A DNA stretch of 64,000 nucleotides from Novosphingobium sp. RL4. Lineage in GTDB: Bacteria; Pseudomonadota; Alphaproteobacteria; Sphingomonadales; Sphingomonadaceae. Every line of letters begins with the position of its first letter. The stretch's first letter is position 1. Made by a program: the position numbers and the translations under genes. Where the stretch lies: the NCBI RefSeq assembly GCF_035658495.1, contig NZ_CP141944.1, positions 1,452,001 through 1,516,000 on the forward strand, read 5' to 3'. The notes beneath the pieces are model-generated. The model was given only the letters and a program-made list of their open reading frames with translations. It was not told the origin of the DNA and did not search any database. Shown in pieces: positions 7,461 through 16,342 of this stretch.

Positions 7461-7654
7461 AATGCTTGTTAGAGACGCTGCCTTCACATGTGAGGCAGCG
7501 TCGGGCTGATTGGCCGGTTCGCACGGAGCAGTCCAGCGCATCTGGGCCGGTTGCGGACTTACTCGTTACCGGGGGTAGAAGGGATTAAGCGGTCTGTCTG
7601 CTGTCAAGGACATCGCTTTACGCCGTTCTCCAACAGCGCACCGCAAATCCAAAC

Positions 7655-8836
7655 CTACGCAAACTCATCGAGACTCCATTGATCCCGCCATTCGATGGTG
7701 GGCCGATCATCCTTATCGAATTTGATGGGTAGCCAGACATAGCGCGCCTGTGAGGTGTTGACCTTCCCCGAGAACGCCGGTCCTGCGGCTTTCATTTCCT
7801 CAGGCGTCATCGATTGCCGCGGAATGCTCATGACTTTTGTGAATGCGCTCTGGACGAGGCGTGACATTTCGCCGCTTTCGAATGAGGGGTCAGTCATCGG
7901 TCCCATCCACCTGTCGCCAAGCGCAATATACAAATCCTTCTTCTTCGGATGTTTGAAGACCGAACAGATTTGCGTGTTGAACGATGTGCGCGACTTGTCC
8001 GTAGGGTGGGGGTCGCCAATGAGATTGAAAGGGCCGTGAAAGGAATCGGCGACGGCGATCTCCGAGGGGTTCGGGAAGTAGACGGTGGTTCCCGATGTCA
8101 GGAGATAGTGCTTACCTTTCCGCCGGAAATATGCGGGAGACTCGCGCACGGAAGGCGGCCCCGGGCGCGGCATGTGCGTCGAATAATAGCCCGTGAAGTT
8201 CGTGTAATCCTCGGTCAGATCGGCGCAGATCATCTCTGTATGGACGCGCTCGAAATACATATAGGCCTTGCCATCGTCTGGGCTGGCCACGAGGTCAAAG
8301 TCGCCGCCGCTCATGCCCGCAGGATGGATGCCCTGCCCGACGATTGTGTACGGCCCTGTGATCCTGTCCGCCGTCAGTACCGTTCGCGTCTGGATTTTGT
8401 TGTCGCCAAGGATTTTTATCCAGCAGACGAATTTTTTCGTGCTCGCATTGTACAGGATATGGGGACGGTCCAGACCAGCCGCCGGATGCAGCGGTGATTT
8501 TCTATCCTGCGTGTCTGGCTGGATTATGAGGCCCAAGTCAGTCCAGTTATAGAGATCCTTGGAACTGTAGCACCGAACGCCCCATGTCCATATTTCGGTC
8601 TTGCCAGTCGTGAACTCCTTATTCTCACCATACCAGTAATAGGTGTCTCCGAGCTGCAATATGGAGCTTGCATGGCACTGGATCGGCTTGCCTGCGGTAT
8701 CCAGCCAGATTTCCCCCGGTTTGAACGAGGTCTGTAAAGGAGTGGACGGCGACAGAGCCTGTGCAAAGGCTCCGGTTGCGACACTTGCCGACAAGGTGGC
8801 CGCTCCGGTCAAGAGTTCCCGTCTGCCCAAGTCCAT
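7655..8836 (-). CDS. Tat-exported GH43-like glycoside hydrolase
   Basis: A 393-residue five-bladed propeller glycosidase, probably periplasmic. The N-terminus has a twin-arginine signal (LGRRELLTGAATLSASVATG). Family segments are CHASSILQLGDTYYWYGENK, RPHILYNASTKKFVCWIK, GGDFDLVASPDDGKAYMYFE and RESPAYFRRKGKHYLLTSG. They resemble the GH43 subfamilies in which the usual blade-1 Asp is replaced (often AHGG; here CHAS), so the reaction is uncertain; exo-beta-galactosidase or arabinosidase activity would fit. AAAGGAG precedes the start. It is divergent from the LacI gene across a perfect operator. A sugar hydrolase is unusual prophage cargo. Confidence 0.8.
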   Translation of the reverse strand: MDLGRRELLTGAATLSASVATGAFAQALSPSTPLQTSFKPGEIWLDTAGKPIQCHASSILQLGDTYYWYGENKEFTTGKTEIWTWGVRCYSSKDLYNWTDLGLIIQPDTQDRKSPLHPAAGLDRPHILYNASTKKFVCWIKILGDNKIQTRTVLTADRITGPYTIVGQGIHPAGMSGGDFDLVASPDDGKAYMYFERVHTEMICADLTEDYTNFTGYYSTHMPRPGPPSVRESPAYFRRKGKHYLLTSGTTVYFPNPSEIAVADSFHGPFNLIGDPHPTDKSRTSFNTQICSVFKHPKKKDLYIALGDRWMGPMTDPSFESGEMSRLVQSAFTKVMSIPRQSMTPEEMKAAGPAFSGKVNTSQARYVWLPIKFDKDDRPTIEWRDQWSLDEFA

Positions 8837-8896
8837 TACCGTCTCTCCTTTGGGTTTTTCGCTCGTCCCACACCGGGATCAGATTTGCCCTACCGT

Positions 8897-8918
8897 AAAT
8901 TGTCAGCGCTGACAATTT
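8897..8918. promoter_or_regulatory. LacI-family operator, perfect 22-bp palindrome
   Basis: A perfect palindrome with core TGTCAGCGCTGACA and AT-rich ends (AAAT and ATTT) lies between the divergent GH43-like gene (start 8836) and the lacI-type gene (start 8999). A central CG in an even-length dyad is the hallmark of LacI-family operators. It is 61 bases from the hydrolase start, where it would overlap that promoter. Confidence 0.85.
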
Positions 8919-8998
8919 CATTGTGGCCGTGTCCATGACGGGGTAAACTCGCCCCATCGGCGCATTGCCCGATCCTGAATCTGCTGCAAAAGAGGGAT

Positions 8999-10036
8999 AT
9001 GAAGAAGGTAACCCTTGACGATGTGGCGCAGCGATGCGGCGTGACGGCCAAGACCGTCTCTCGTGTCGTCAACAGAGAGCCGCATGTCAGCGCGCGGGTC
9101 CGCGAAGCGGTGGAACAGGCGATTGCTGAATTGGGCTATCGACCCAATACCGCAGCCCGTTCGCTTGCCTCCACAAGATCGTTCATCATCGGAATGCTCA
9201 GTCCCCGGATGAAGTCGGCGTATCTGAACAGGCTGCACGGGGAAGTGCTCAGCGCTTGCGGACAGCGGGGATATCACCTGATTGTCGAGCAACTTGATCT
9301 CACCGCAGAACTTTATATGCCGCAGTTACAGGCATTCCTCTCCCAAATGAGCCTTGATGGACTGGTACTTGCCCCCGGTCTTGGTGACGTACCGGAACTG
9401 AATACGCTGATCGCAGAGGCGGGAGTTCGTTCGGTCGCGATCTCGCCGCGCACGACGGCACACCCTCTCATCGTCGATGCAGACGAGGAGCAAGGGGAGC
9501 GCGACCTTGCCGATCACTTGTGGTCGCTCGGCCACCGTTCCTTTGCAATCGCACAGCCCCCGGCCTTCTGGCGGTTTACGCGCGGAGTGGCGTTTGCGCA
9601 GCGCTTGATAAAATTGGGCGCGGAACCCGGCCAAATCATGCAGTTTCCGTTCGACTGGACAGTTCCGGGACTGGAGGGAGGCCGACGCATGGCGATTGAT
9701 ATTCTCGGGACGGGGCAAAGGCCTACAGCGCTGTTTGCCGCAAGCGATGAACTCGCCGCAGGGGCAATCGGACTTTTCCTGACGCGGGGCGTGAATGTAC
9801 CCGGAGGAATCTCCGTGGCTGGATTCGATGACGACGATATTGCGCAGGCTTGCTGGCCAGCGTTGACGACCGTCAGGCAGCCTTTGGAGGCCATGGTTGA
9901 GAATGCTATGGACCTGCTTATCGGCGATGGGAGGGCGCAGCCTATGGCCAACATTCGTTGTTCGGTCGAAATTGTCTCGCGTGCGTCAACGGCTGCCCGG
10001 CAGCCTTTCATTCGGAGCGTGGGCAGAGCAATCTGA
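8999..10036 (+). CDS. LacI-family transcriptional regulator
   Basis: A 345-residue sugar-responsive repressor. The N-terminal HTH and hinge are at residues 1-58: VTLDDVAQRCGVTAKTVSRV, VNREPHVSARVREAVEQ, YRPNTAARSLAS. The periplasmic-binding-protein-like sensor follows, with ALFAASDELAAGAIGLFLTR and ISVAGFDDDDIAQACWPALT. AGAGGGAT lies just before the ATG. It most likely controls the divergent GH43-like gene and itself through the palindrome at 8897-8918. It converges on phage gene D. Confidence 0.92.
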   Translation: MKKVTLDDVAQRCGVTAKTVSRVVNREPHVSARVREAVEQAIAELGYRPNTAARSLASTRSFIIGMLSPRMKSAYLNRLHGEVLSACGQRGYHLIVEQLDLTAELYMPQLQAFLSQMSLDGLVLAPGLGDVPELNTLIAEAGVRSVAISPRTTAHPLIVDADEEQGERDLADHLWSLGHRSFAIAQPPAFWRFTRGVAFAQRLIKLGAEPGQIMQFPFDWTVPGLEGGRRMAIDILGTGQRPTALFAASDELAAGAIGLFLTRGVNVPGGISVAGFDDDDIAQACWPALTTVRQPLEAMVENAMDLLIGDGRAQPMANIRCSVEIVSRASTAARQPFIRSVGRAI

Positions 10037-10178
10037 ACGAACGGCAGGTTTCGGGAACGCTGAAATCCGCATCCGGTGACTGACACTGGCGCCTAGCGGG
10101 CGTCAAAGGCAATCATGAAATCCGTCCATGGTATCTGGTCTTTCGTGTGCGGTATGCCGGGTGGCTCTGTACGCCCCG

Positions 10179-11189
10179 TTACGGCGCCGTCTCCATCCGC
10201 AAATCCGTGGTGAAGCCGCCCGAGGTCTCCACCCTGTGCGTCACTTCGGATATCAGCCACGTCGTCCCATCGATCTCTCGCTTGTAGCCGGCGACGGTGA
10301 CGCGGGCTTCGGGGAAGGCATCGGGACGGCCGAGCGCCAGGCGGATATCGAAGGTGGCCGGGGCGCGTTGCAGGCGGGCGTTCTCGGCCGTCGCGGCGCG
10401 GCGGGCCGAGGCTTCGTCCGGGTAGACCTTGCGCAGCTTCTTCGCGCCGTCTGCTGTGCCGGCGGTGACCGTCCTGCGCTTTGCGCCCTTGCGATCGTGC
10501 CACTGCGCGGTGACGCCCTGCTGGCCGTCGCGCTTCTGGCGCTGCCAGCGGTGGCCATCGCCGCTGCGGCGGGTGATGGTGAGGGTGGGCAGGGCCTGTC
10601 CGTTGCTGGTCTGGCCCGCGCCCTTGGGCGCGAAGATCAAGTGCTTGTCCTTGATCGTGGCCACCGCGTCATTCTCACGGCCGAGGCGGCGCAGGAAGGC
10701 GACGTCGCTTTCCCGGCTCTGGCTGATCGAGGGCAGCGCGATCGCGGCGAGCGCCGGCGAGATGCGTGCGGTGAGGCCATTGCGCCCGGCCACATCGCGC
10801 AGCACGGCGCCCAGCGTGGTATCTTTCCAGCTATGCGCGCGGCGGTTGCGGATCTCGCTGGTGAAGTCGGCCGCGCGGGCTTTGATCGTGATCTGGTCCG
10901 GCGGCCCGCTGTGGCTGACGTCATCCACCTTGAAGCTGCCCTTGTCGATGAGGCCAGGCGTTACGTCCCGGCCCTGCTTCCAGCCCAGCTGAAGCTTCAG
11001 CACTGCGCCTTCGGGCGGAATGGCCAGCATGCCATCGTGATCGCTCAGCACGATATCCAGCTGATCGGCTTCGTCGCCCCGTTTTTCCGACAGCGTGAGC
11101 GAAATTAAGCGCGGGCGTATGCGATCCGACATGTCCACGCCTTCCAGCGTGATGCGCCAGTCCGGAATATTGTTTACCGCAGGTGTCAT
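10179..11189 (-). CDS. D: Phage late control protein D / baseplate hub
   Basis: A 336-residue counterpart of P2 gpD, the baseplate hub (T4 gp27-like) between tail tube and spike. Family features include DWRITLEGVDMSDRIRPRLI near the start, DRIRPRLISLTLSEKRGDEA followed by DQLDIVLSDHDG, and the hub core WKDTTLGAVLRDVAGRNGL with FLRRLGRENDAVATIKD. It is the last gene of the tail operon; its start overlaps the U stop as ATGA. In P2 ogr follows directly, whereas here the LacI/GH43 cargo follows. Confidence 0.93.
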   Translation of the reverse strand: MTPAVNNIPDWRITLEGVDMSDRIRPRLISLTLSEKRGDEADQLDIVLSDHDGMLAIPPEGAVLKLQLGWKQGRDVTPGLIDKGSFKVDDVSHSGPPDQITIKARAADFTSEIRNRRAHSWKDTTLGAVLRDVAGRNGLTARISPALAAIALPSISQSRESDVAFLRRLGRENDAVATIKDKHLIFAPKGAGQTSNGQALPTLTITRRSGDGHRWQRQKRDGQQGVTAQWHDRKGAKRRTVTAGTADGAKKLRKVYPDEASARRAATAENARLQRAPATFDIRLALGRPDAFPEARVTVAGYKREIDGTTWLISEVTHRVETSGGFTTDLRMETAP

Positions 11190-11599
11190 GCCGAGGCCTG
11201 CTGCGCGGTGATGGTGGCGGGATCATCCACGCCCAGCAGATCGATGCCGAAATCTATCCGGCGCGGCGAGCCATCTGCCATGAGGTAGGCATGCCGCTCG
11301 TCGATCGCGGTGATGACGAAGTTTCCATAGACCCGGCCGCTGCCCGATACGAGCGGCCATGCCTCTCCCTGGCCGGCCATCGCCCGCAGATCGTCGAGCG
11401 AGACGCTTCCATCCGAAAGTTCGGTGTAGACTGCGCCGGAAAGGCTGATCGTTTCATCGCCCGGACCGATGAACTGCGTGGCATCGCGGGCACCGACGCG
11501 CGGCGCGCGGGCGTGGCGCCAGTCCATCTTGCGTTGCAGTTCGTCAAAGGGGAGCGAGCCAAGTTCGAAGAGAAACATGCCAAGAGCCAACAGGTGCAT
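11186..11599 (-). CDS. U: Phage tail terminator protein U
   Basis: A 137-residue P2 gpU family protein that caps the tail and acts in tail completion. Typical features are the N-terminal hydrophobic LALGMFLFELGSLPFDELQR followed by KMDWRHARAPRVG and a central RAMAGQGEAWPLVSGSG; these match the P2 pattern of an N-terminal strand, Trp-Arg motif and a GxG loop. It lies three bases after the tape measure stop and overlaps D by four bases. Confidence 0.92.
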   Translation of the reverse strand: MHLLALGMFLFELGSLPFDELQRKMDWRHARAPRVGARDATQFIGPGDETISLSGAVYTELSDGSVSLDDLRAMAGQGEAWPLVSGSGRVYGNFVITAIDERHAYLMADGSPRRIDFGIDLLGVDDPATITAQQASA

Positions 11600-11602
11600 T
11601 GT

Positions 11603-14062
11603 TCAGGCTCCCTCATCGCCAAAGCCGCGACCGCGACGTTCGTTTTCAATATCCTCAAGCGCCCGGCGCACGGCATCGGCAATATCCTTGGGATCACCGG
11701 TGACGCCGTGGAAGTGCAGGTGGTAGTTAGCCGGCGCAGCGCGGGCGGCCGCTGAAGATGCGGCCGGAGCGCCGCTTGCGGCAGCGGCCGGAAGCGCAGC
11801 CGACATCGCCGCACCGCCGGCGCCAACGGCGAGAGCGCGCGTCATCTGGCCAGACAGGTCGGTGATGCGCGAAATCGGGCCGGATGTATTGGCGGCAAGC
11901 CCCTGATCGAGGCCTGCCATTACGAAGCCGCCCAGCCCGGCAAACACACGCGAGGGCGAGTGGATGCCAAGCTTCTGTTTGAACCAGTTCGCCACGGAAC
12001 TGGCGGTCTCGGTGACCGTGGACTTGAGCTTTCCCAGCATGCCGGTGATGCCGCCGATCAGCCCTTCGATCAGGTGGCGGCCGATGTCCGCGAAGTTGAG
12101 GCCGCGCAGATAGGCCAGCACGGGCGCGAACGCCTGCATCATCAAGCCGAGCGGTGTGAAATTCAGGAAGGCATTCACGATGAAGCCCAAGGCATCCCAG
12201 AACACGGCCTTGATGCTTTCCCACAGCGAGCCGAACCACGCACTGATCGCCCCCCAATTACTGTAGATGAGGTACGCCGCTGCCGCGACTGCGGCGATTG
12301 CGGCGACGATTCCAAGCAATGGCAGAAGAGCGATGCCAAGCGGGGCGGCCGCTGCGGTGAGGGCAGCGAAAGCAAGCGCCAGCCCGCCAAGCAGGATGAG
12401 CAATCCGGCACCGACGGCGAGGAAAATCATGATCCCCTTGGCTAGGGCAGGGTTTTCCTGCGCCCAGCTGCGCATGCTGCTGGCGGCAGACTTCACATAG
12501 CCGGCCACCTTTTTCACGGTGGGCAGAAGCGCTTTGCCCATGGTGATGTTGAGACCGGACAAAGCATTGATGGCGAGGCCCGTAGCGCCTTCTGTCACGG
12601 CGATGCGGTTGAGGAATTCGCCATGCATCGAGCCGGCGGTCGAACTGGCATCGCCGACCAGTTGCAGCCGCTGTTTCAGCCCGTCGAGATTGGTGAGCAT
12701 GGGCGCGATAGCCGCGACGCTTTCCGAGCCAAAAAGCTGGGTGAGGATCCCGGACTGCTTGTCTGCATCCAGCTTGCCGATCCGTTCCATCACATCGGTG
12801 ATCGCGCCTGCCGCATCGGTCTGCATTCGCTTGGCGACGTCGGTCGCTTCCAGCCCAAGGTCCGCGAATGCCTGCCTCTGGCCTTTGGTGGCCGCCGCAC
12901 CTTTTGTCAGCGCCAGCATCGTGTTCTTGATGCCGGTGGCGGCGACCTCGCTGGGGATGCCGATGGAATCGAGGGTGGAGCCGAGCGCGGCAATTTCCGG
13001 CGCGGCAAGGCCCGCTACCTTGCCCAGAGGTCCGATACGGGTGATGATGTCAGTGACATTCGCGGCCTTTCCGCCGAAGCGGTTGGTCAGCGCGTTCACG
13101 CCGTCTCCCAGCGCACGCACGCCAGCCTGCGGCAGTTCGAAGGCAGTACGCCACTTGGCCATGGTCTCGCCCGCCTGATCGGCGGTCATATCGAAAGCCA
13201 CGCCCATTTCGGCCGCGTCGCTGGTGAATTCCAGCAACTGCTGGCGCTGGTCCGCCATCGGCTTGCCCAGCTTGTCCATGCCCACTCCGGCGGCGCCGGC
13301 GGCGGCTGCGATGGTTGCCAGTTCATTGGCTGCCATTGGAATCTTCTCGCTCATGTCGATGAAGTCGTTCGACATCTGCTGAATCTGCGGCGAGGTCATG
13401 TTGGTGACCTTGGACACGTCCGCCATGGCGCTTTCCAGCGTCATGGCCTGCTTCACCGCCCCGACGACAGGGGCGGCGGTGGCAATGCCCGCCCCGACCA
13501 TCCCAAGGCCCACGCCGGAAGCCTTGGCGCTGACTTCGTTCAGTTTGTCCGAATTTCGCTTCGCCTGATTGACCTTTTCCAGTTGGGCCGTCTGTTGGCG
13601 CAGGGCGCGGTTCGCTTCTGCCGTCTTTTCCGACAGGCGGTCCTCGTGACGGGCAAGGTCTGCAACGTCGATACCGGCTGCGGACAGCTTCGAGGAAAGT
13701 TCCTGCAGTTCCGAGCCGCCTTTATCGAGCCGGGCGGCAAGCGCAGCGGCCTGCCGTTCTGCCTGGGTAAACTCCTTGGCCAGTTTCTTGGTGGGCGCTT
13801 CCGCAGCCTCCATCTGGGCGCGCAGGTCCGCCATGTGGGCCTTGGTTTCCTCCAGCTTGCGGGTGTCTGCGCCGAACGCGCTTTCACGCGATTTGTAGCT
13901 GCCGATCTGTTTCTGCAGCGCCCCCAGGGCTTTCAGTTCCTCCCCTGTCTTCGCCAGATCCCGGCGCGCGGCGGAAGACGCGCCGGTTATCGACTTGAGG
14001 GGGGAAGTGATCCGGTCCAGCCCTTCAAGAATGACCTGAAGCCGAAGGTTCTTGTCCGCCAT
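11603..14062 (-). CDS. T: Tail tape measure protein
   Basis: An 819-residue P2 gpT-like tape measure that sets tail length and is packed inside the tube. Residues 1-190 are a long coiled coil (LKALGALQKQIGSYKSRESA and onward). Residues about 200-480 match the TMP core (MTLESAMADVSKVTNMTSPQ, IAALGSTLDSIGIPSEVAAT). Hydrophobic helices at about 555-615 (IMIFLAVGAGLLILLGGLAL and LGIALLPLLGIVAAIAAVAA) may form the DNA-delivery channel. An Ala-rich region and DPKDIADAVRRALEDIENE close the C-terminus. The start overlaps the E' stop as TAATG. Confidence 0.95.
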   Translation of the reverse strand: MADKNLRLQVILEGLDRITSPLKSITGASSAARRDLAKTGEELKALGALQKQIGSYKSRESAFGADTRKLEETKAHMADLRAQMEAAEAPTKKLAKEFTQAERQAAALAARLDKGGSELQELSSKLSAAGIDVADLARHEDRLSEKTAEANRALRQQTAQLEKVNQAKRNSDKLNEVSAKASGVGLGMVGAGIATAAPVVGAVKQAMTLESAMADVSKVTNMTSPQIQQMSNDFIDMSEKIPMAANELATIAAAAGAAGVGMDKLGKPMADQRQQLLEFTSDAAEMGVAFDMTADQAGETMAKWRTAFELPQAGVRALGDGVNALTNRFGGKAANVTDIITRIGPLGKVAGLAAPEIAALGSTLDSIGIPSEVAATGIKNTMLALTKGAAATKGQRQAFADLGLEATDVAKRMQTDAAGAITDVMERIGKLDADKQSGILTQLFGSESVAAIAPMLTNLDGLKQRLQLVGDASSTAGSMHGEFLNRIAVTEGATGLAINALSGLNITMGKALLPTVKKVAGYVKSAASSMRSWAQENPALAKGIMIFLAVGAGLLILLGGLALAFAALTAAAAPLGIALLPLLGIVAAIAAVAAAAYLIYSNWGAISAWFGSLWESIKAVFWDALGFIVNAFLNFTPLGLMMQAFAPVLAYLRGLNFADIGRHLIEGLIGGITGMLGKLKSTVTETASSVANWFKQKLGIHSPSRVFAGLGGFVMAGLDQGLAANTSGPISRITDLSGQMTRALAVGAGGAAMSAALPAAAASGAPAASSAAARAAPANYHLHFHGVTGDPKDIADAVRRALEDIENERRGRGFGDEGA

Positions 14063-14193
14063 TACTTCTTTCCGGGTTTTTCAGGGGATTGAGATCGGCG
14101 GGCGGCCTGCGCACGCCAGCCCATGATTTCCGACAGGTCCATTTCGTCCATGGCGGCAGGCGGCCAGTGGAACACGACCGCCAGATCGGCCAT
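14062..14193 (-). CDS. E': Tail assembly protein E' (GpE), the -1 frame part
   Basis: A 43-residue GpE-family segment (MADLAVVFHWPPAAMDEMDL, then SEIMGWRAQAARR). In P2 it is made mainly as the C-terminal part of the E+E' fusion by -1 ribosomal frameshifting. Here its frame is open upstream to the T-TTT-TTG heptamer at 14247-14241, so a fusion is possible; the ATG at 14193 is an alternative start. It is followed by the tape measure gene with a TAATG overlap, the conserved place for a tail assembly chaperone. Confidence 0.88.
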   Translation of the reverse strand: MADLAVVFHWPPAAMDEMDLSEIMGWRAQAARRSQSPEKPGKK

Positions 14194-14201
14194 CGCGTCG
14201 T

Positions 14202-14516
14202 CTACTGTGCGAGGACATCCGTGCGCTGCGACTTCTGCAGCAAAAAACCGCCGATCTCCGCGCCGCAGGCGAGCAGGTCTGCCGGGTCGAGGTCGATGGC
14301 TTCGGCAGGTGTGATGGTGGGGGTGGTGATCCGGGGAAGAATCAGGTGGAGCGCGTCGGCCTTCAGCTGGCCCAGATCGACGAGCGAGAGGCCCTTGAGG
14401 GCACGGCCTTTGGGCTTGCGCAGTTCGAGAAAGGCGATCTTGGTTTCGCCGCGAACGATCGGGGTATCAAGGGTGACAACGGCGGTTTCGGGGCGGGTTT
14501 CGGTAGCGTCGGTCAT
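14202..14516 (-). CDS. E: Tail assembly chaperone E
   Basis: A 104-residue P2 gpE-type (Phage_TAC_7) tail assembly chaperone that binds the tape measure during tail building. It opens with TPIVRGETKIAFLELRKPKG, and LSLVDLGQLKADALHLILPR and AIDLDPADLLACGAEIGGFL follow. The ATG at 14516 is chosen because the upstream extension (to 14546) is Pro/Ser-rich and unlike the family. The reading frame ends at 14202, 13 codons past the slippery site, as expected for the short product. Confidence 0.9.
   Translation of the reverse strand: MTDATETRPETAVVTLDTPIVRGETKIAFLELRKPKGRALKGLSLVDLGQLKADALHLILPRITTPTITPAEAIDLDPADLLACGAEIGGFLLQKSQRTDVLAQ
14241..14247 (-). promoter_or_regulatory. Programmed -1 frameshift heptamer (E to E')
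   Basis: On the minus strand the zero frame reads GGT TTT TTG, which contains the canonical slippery heptamer T-TTT-TTG in the correct phase. A -1 shift leads into GCT GCA GAA and stays open through the E' ATG (14193) to the E' stop at 14062. This predicts a protein of about 148 residues. The same arrangement is known for P2 E+E' and lambda G-GT. Confidence 0.88.
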
Positions 14517-14576
14517 GGTGGACTCCGGAGAACGGGGGAATGGCAAGGCGGCCCGGCACGCGGCCGGGCCGATGGA

Positions 14577-15089
14577 TCAGAAGATGCCGAGGAGGCTGCG
14601 GCGCTCGGCGAGAAGATCGACGCCGTCCACGATCTCGATCATGTTGAGCGGGTCGATTTCCAGTTCGGTGCGGCCGTTCCAGACCAGCTTGTAGTAAGCG
14701 ACGGCCATGGTCGTGGTGAACTCGCTGGCTTCGCCCACTTCCTGATCGCCCATTTCGATCTCGGAGAAGCGGCCGCGCATGATGACTTCCACGTTATCGA
14801 TGTCCGCCGTATCGTCGGCCTGGTAGTTCCCAACGAAGCGGATGTAGACACCGTCCACGGTGGGCGTTCCCCACTGGCGCAGCACCTGGCGCATGGGGCC
14901 GCCGCAGACGAATTTCGATTCCATCGCTTCCTGACCCATGTCCATCTGGACTTCGCCGCTCATGCCGGCACCGCGATAGCCTTCGGTCTTGCGGGTGAGC
15001 GTGGGCAGGGTGACTGTCTTGGCATCGCCCTGATAGGCGAGGCCCTCGTTGAACATCATCATGTCCTTGAGGGTGCGAGGCATTCCCAT
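14577..15089 (-). CDS. FII: Major tail tube protein FII
   Basis: A 170-residue P2 FII-type tube protein. Typical stretches are MPRTLKDMMMFNEGLAYQGD, VTLPTLTRKTEGYRGAGMSG, VQMDMGQEAMESKF and the C-terminal YYKLVWNGRTELEIDPLNMI. It polymerises into the inner tube around the tape measure. It lies between the sheath gene (64 bases upstream) and E. Confidence 0.95.
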   Translation of the reverse strand: MGMPRTLKDMMMFNEGLAYQGDAKTVTLPTLTRKTEGYRGAGMSGEVQMDMGQEAMESKFVCGGPMRQVLRQWGTPTVDGVYIRFVGNYQADDTADIDNVEVIMRGRFSEIEMGDQEVGEASEFTTTMAVAYYKLVWNGRTELEIDPLNMIEIVDGVDLLAERRSLLGIF

Positions 15090-15153
15090 GGTGGTCTCCT
15101 GAAAGCGGTAAGGGGAAAGTGCAGGCGCTGGTGAAGCGCCCGCTGGCTTGGGA

Positions 15154-16329
15154 TCAGACCTCTTCCGTCAGCTGGGCGGCGAAGTCTGCGAAGTAGCTGC
15201 CGGTGATGCGCTGGTTGAAGCCGAGGTCTTCGAGCGGCGGCGGCACGGTGTAATCGTATTCGATGCGCAGCTTGCCCGCCTTGAGGCTGGTGACGTCGTT
15301 GTTCGCCTCATCGAACCAGCAGTTGAAACCGAGGAGGACGCCCGAAGCCTTCAGCTTGCGCCCGAGGCCGTTGATGGTCTCGATGATGTCCTTGGCCAGG
15401 CTGGGGGTGAGGGGCTTGTCGTTGGCCCATTGCATGCCCTGAATCATCGTGTCGGTAAGCAGCTGGCCCACGCGCACGGTGCCCTCGAACACGAAGTCGC
15501 TCTCCGCGTCTGCCGTGGTGCGGTTGCCCCAGAAGATGAAGCCGGCATCGCTGCGGACCAGTGCGGTGATTTCCGAGGCATTGAGCAGTGCGGCTTCGGT
15601 GGACTGGTCTTCGATGTCCCAGCGGATCGGTTCGCTGACACCGACCACGCCGTTGACCACCACGTTCGACAGTGACTTGTGCGGGCCGGTGCTCTCGTCG
15701 ATCTGCGCGCGCAGGCCCATGGCGCGGGCGGCGGCAAAGCTGGTTACGGCGGCGTCGGCGGCGGTGTCCCAGGCAAGGAAGTCCGGCGCCAGCAGCATCA
15801 GTTCGCGCGCGCTGAAGTTGGCGCGGTACGCAGCCCGTTCGGCATGCGTATCACCGATCACACGGGCGTATCCGAAGCCGCGCAGCTTCTGCGCCACCAC
15901 GGCAAGAGCGGTGGTGACCGCCTGCGTTTCGAGGCCGGGCGTGCCGAGGATCTTGGGTTTCACGCCTTGCAGCGACTTGGCATCGAGCAGTGCTTGCATG
16001 CCCGTTTTCACGCCCTCGGCGGTGACGGTGCCGATGACGTTGCTGGCGGTTTCCGCTTCCGTTTCGCCTTCCTCTACGCGCACGACGACAAGGATAGGGC
16101 GCGCCTGATCGGCAATGGCGCGCAGCGAACGCGCCAGCGTGCCCGCGACACCGGCCTTGCCGATCGCGGTTTCGATGTCGGTGATCAGCACCGGCTTGTC
16201 GGCGGGGAATGTGGCCTCGTCCGCGTCCGATGCGGTGGCGACGAGGCCGATGATGGCGGTGGAGATCGCCGTCAGCGTGCGGGCGCCGCTGGTGATCTCG
16301 GTGACGGTGATTCCATGCTTGAAGGCCAT
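15154..16329 (-). CDS. FI: Major tail sheath protein FI
   Basis: A 391-residue contractile sheath subunit. The N-terminal MAFKHGITVTEITSGARTL and the C-terminal domain (FNCWFDEANNDVTSLKAGKL, RIEYDYTVPPPLEDLGFNQR, ITGSYFADFAAQL) match P2 FI; FIFWGNRTTADA is the conserved sheath segment WGNRT. It marks the phage as a myovirus with a contractile tail. It is transcribed after W and before FII. Confidence 0.96.
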   Translation of the reverse strand: MAFKHGITVTEITSGARTLTAISTAIIGLVATASDADEATFPADKPVLITDIETAIGKAGVAGTLARSLRAIADQARPILVVVRVEEGETEAETASNVIGTVTAEGVKTGMQALLDAKSLQGVKPKILGTPGLETQAVTTALAVVAQKLRGFGYARVIGDTHAERAAYRANFSARELMLLAPDFLAWDTAADAAVTSFAAARAMGLRAQIDESTGPHKSLSNVVVNGVVGVSEPIRWDIEDQSTEAALLNASEITALVRSDAGFIFWGNRTTADAESDFVFEGTVRVGQLLTDTMIQGMQWANDKPLTPSLAKDIIETINGLGRKLKASGVLLGFNCWFDEANNDVTSLKAGKLRIEYDYTVPPPLEDLGFNQRITGSYFADFAAQLTEEV

Positions 16330-16342
16330 GTGCGGATCCTTG

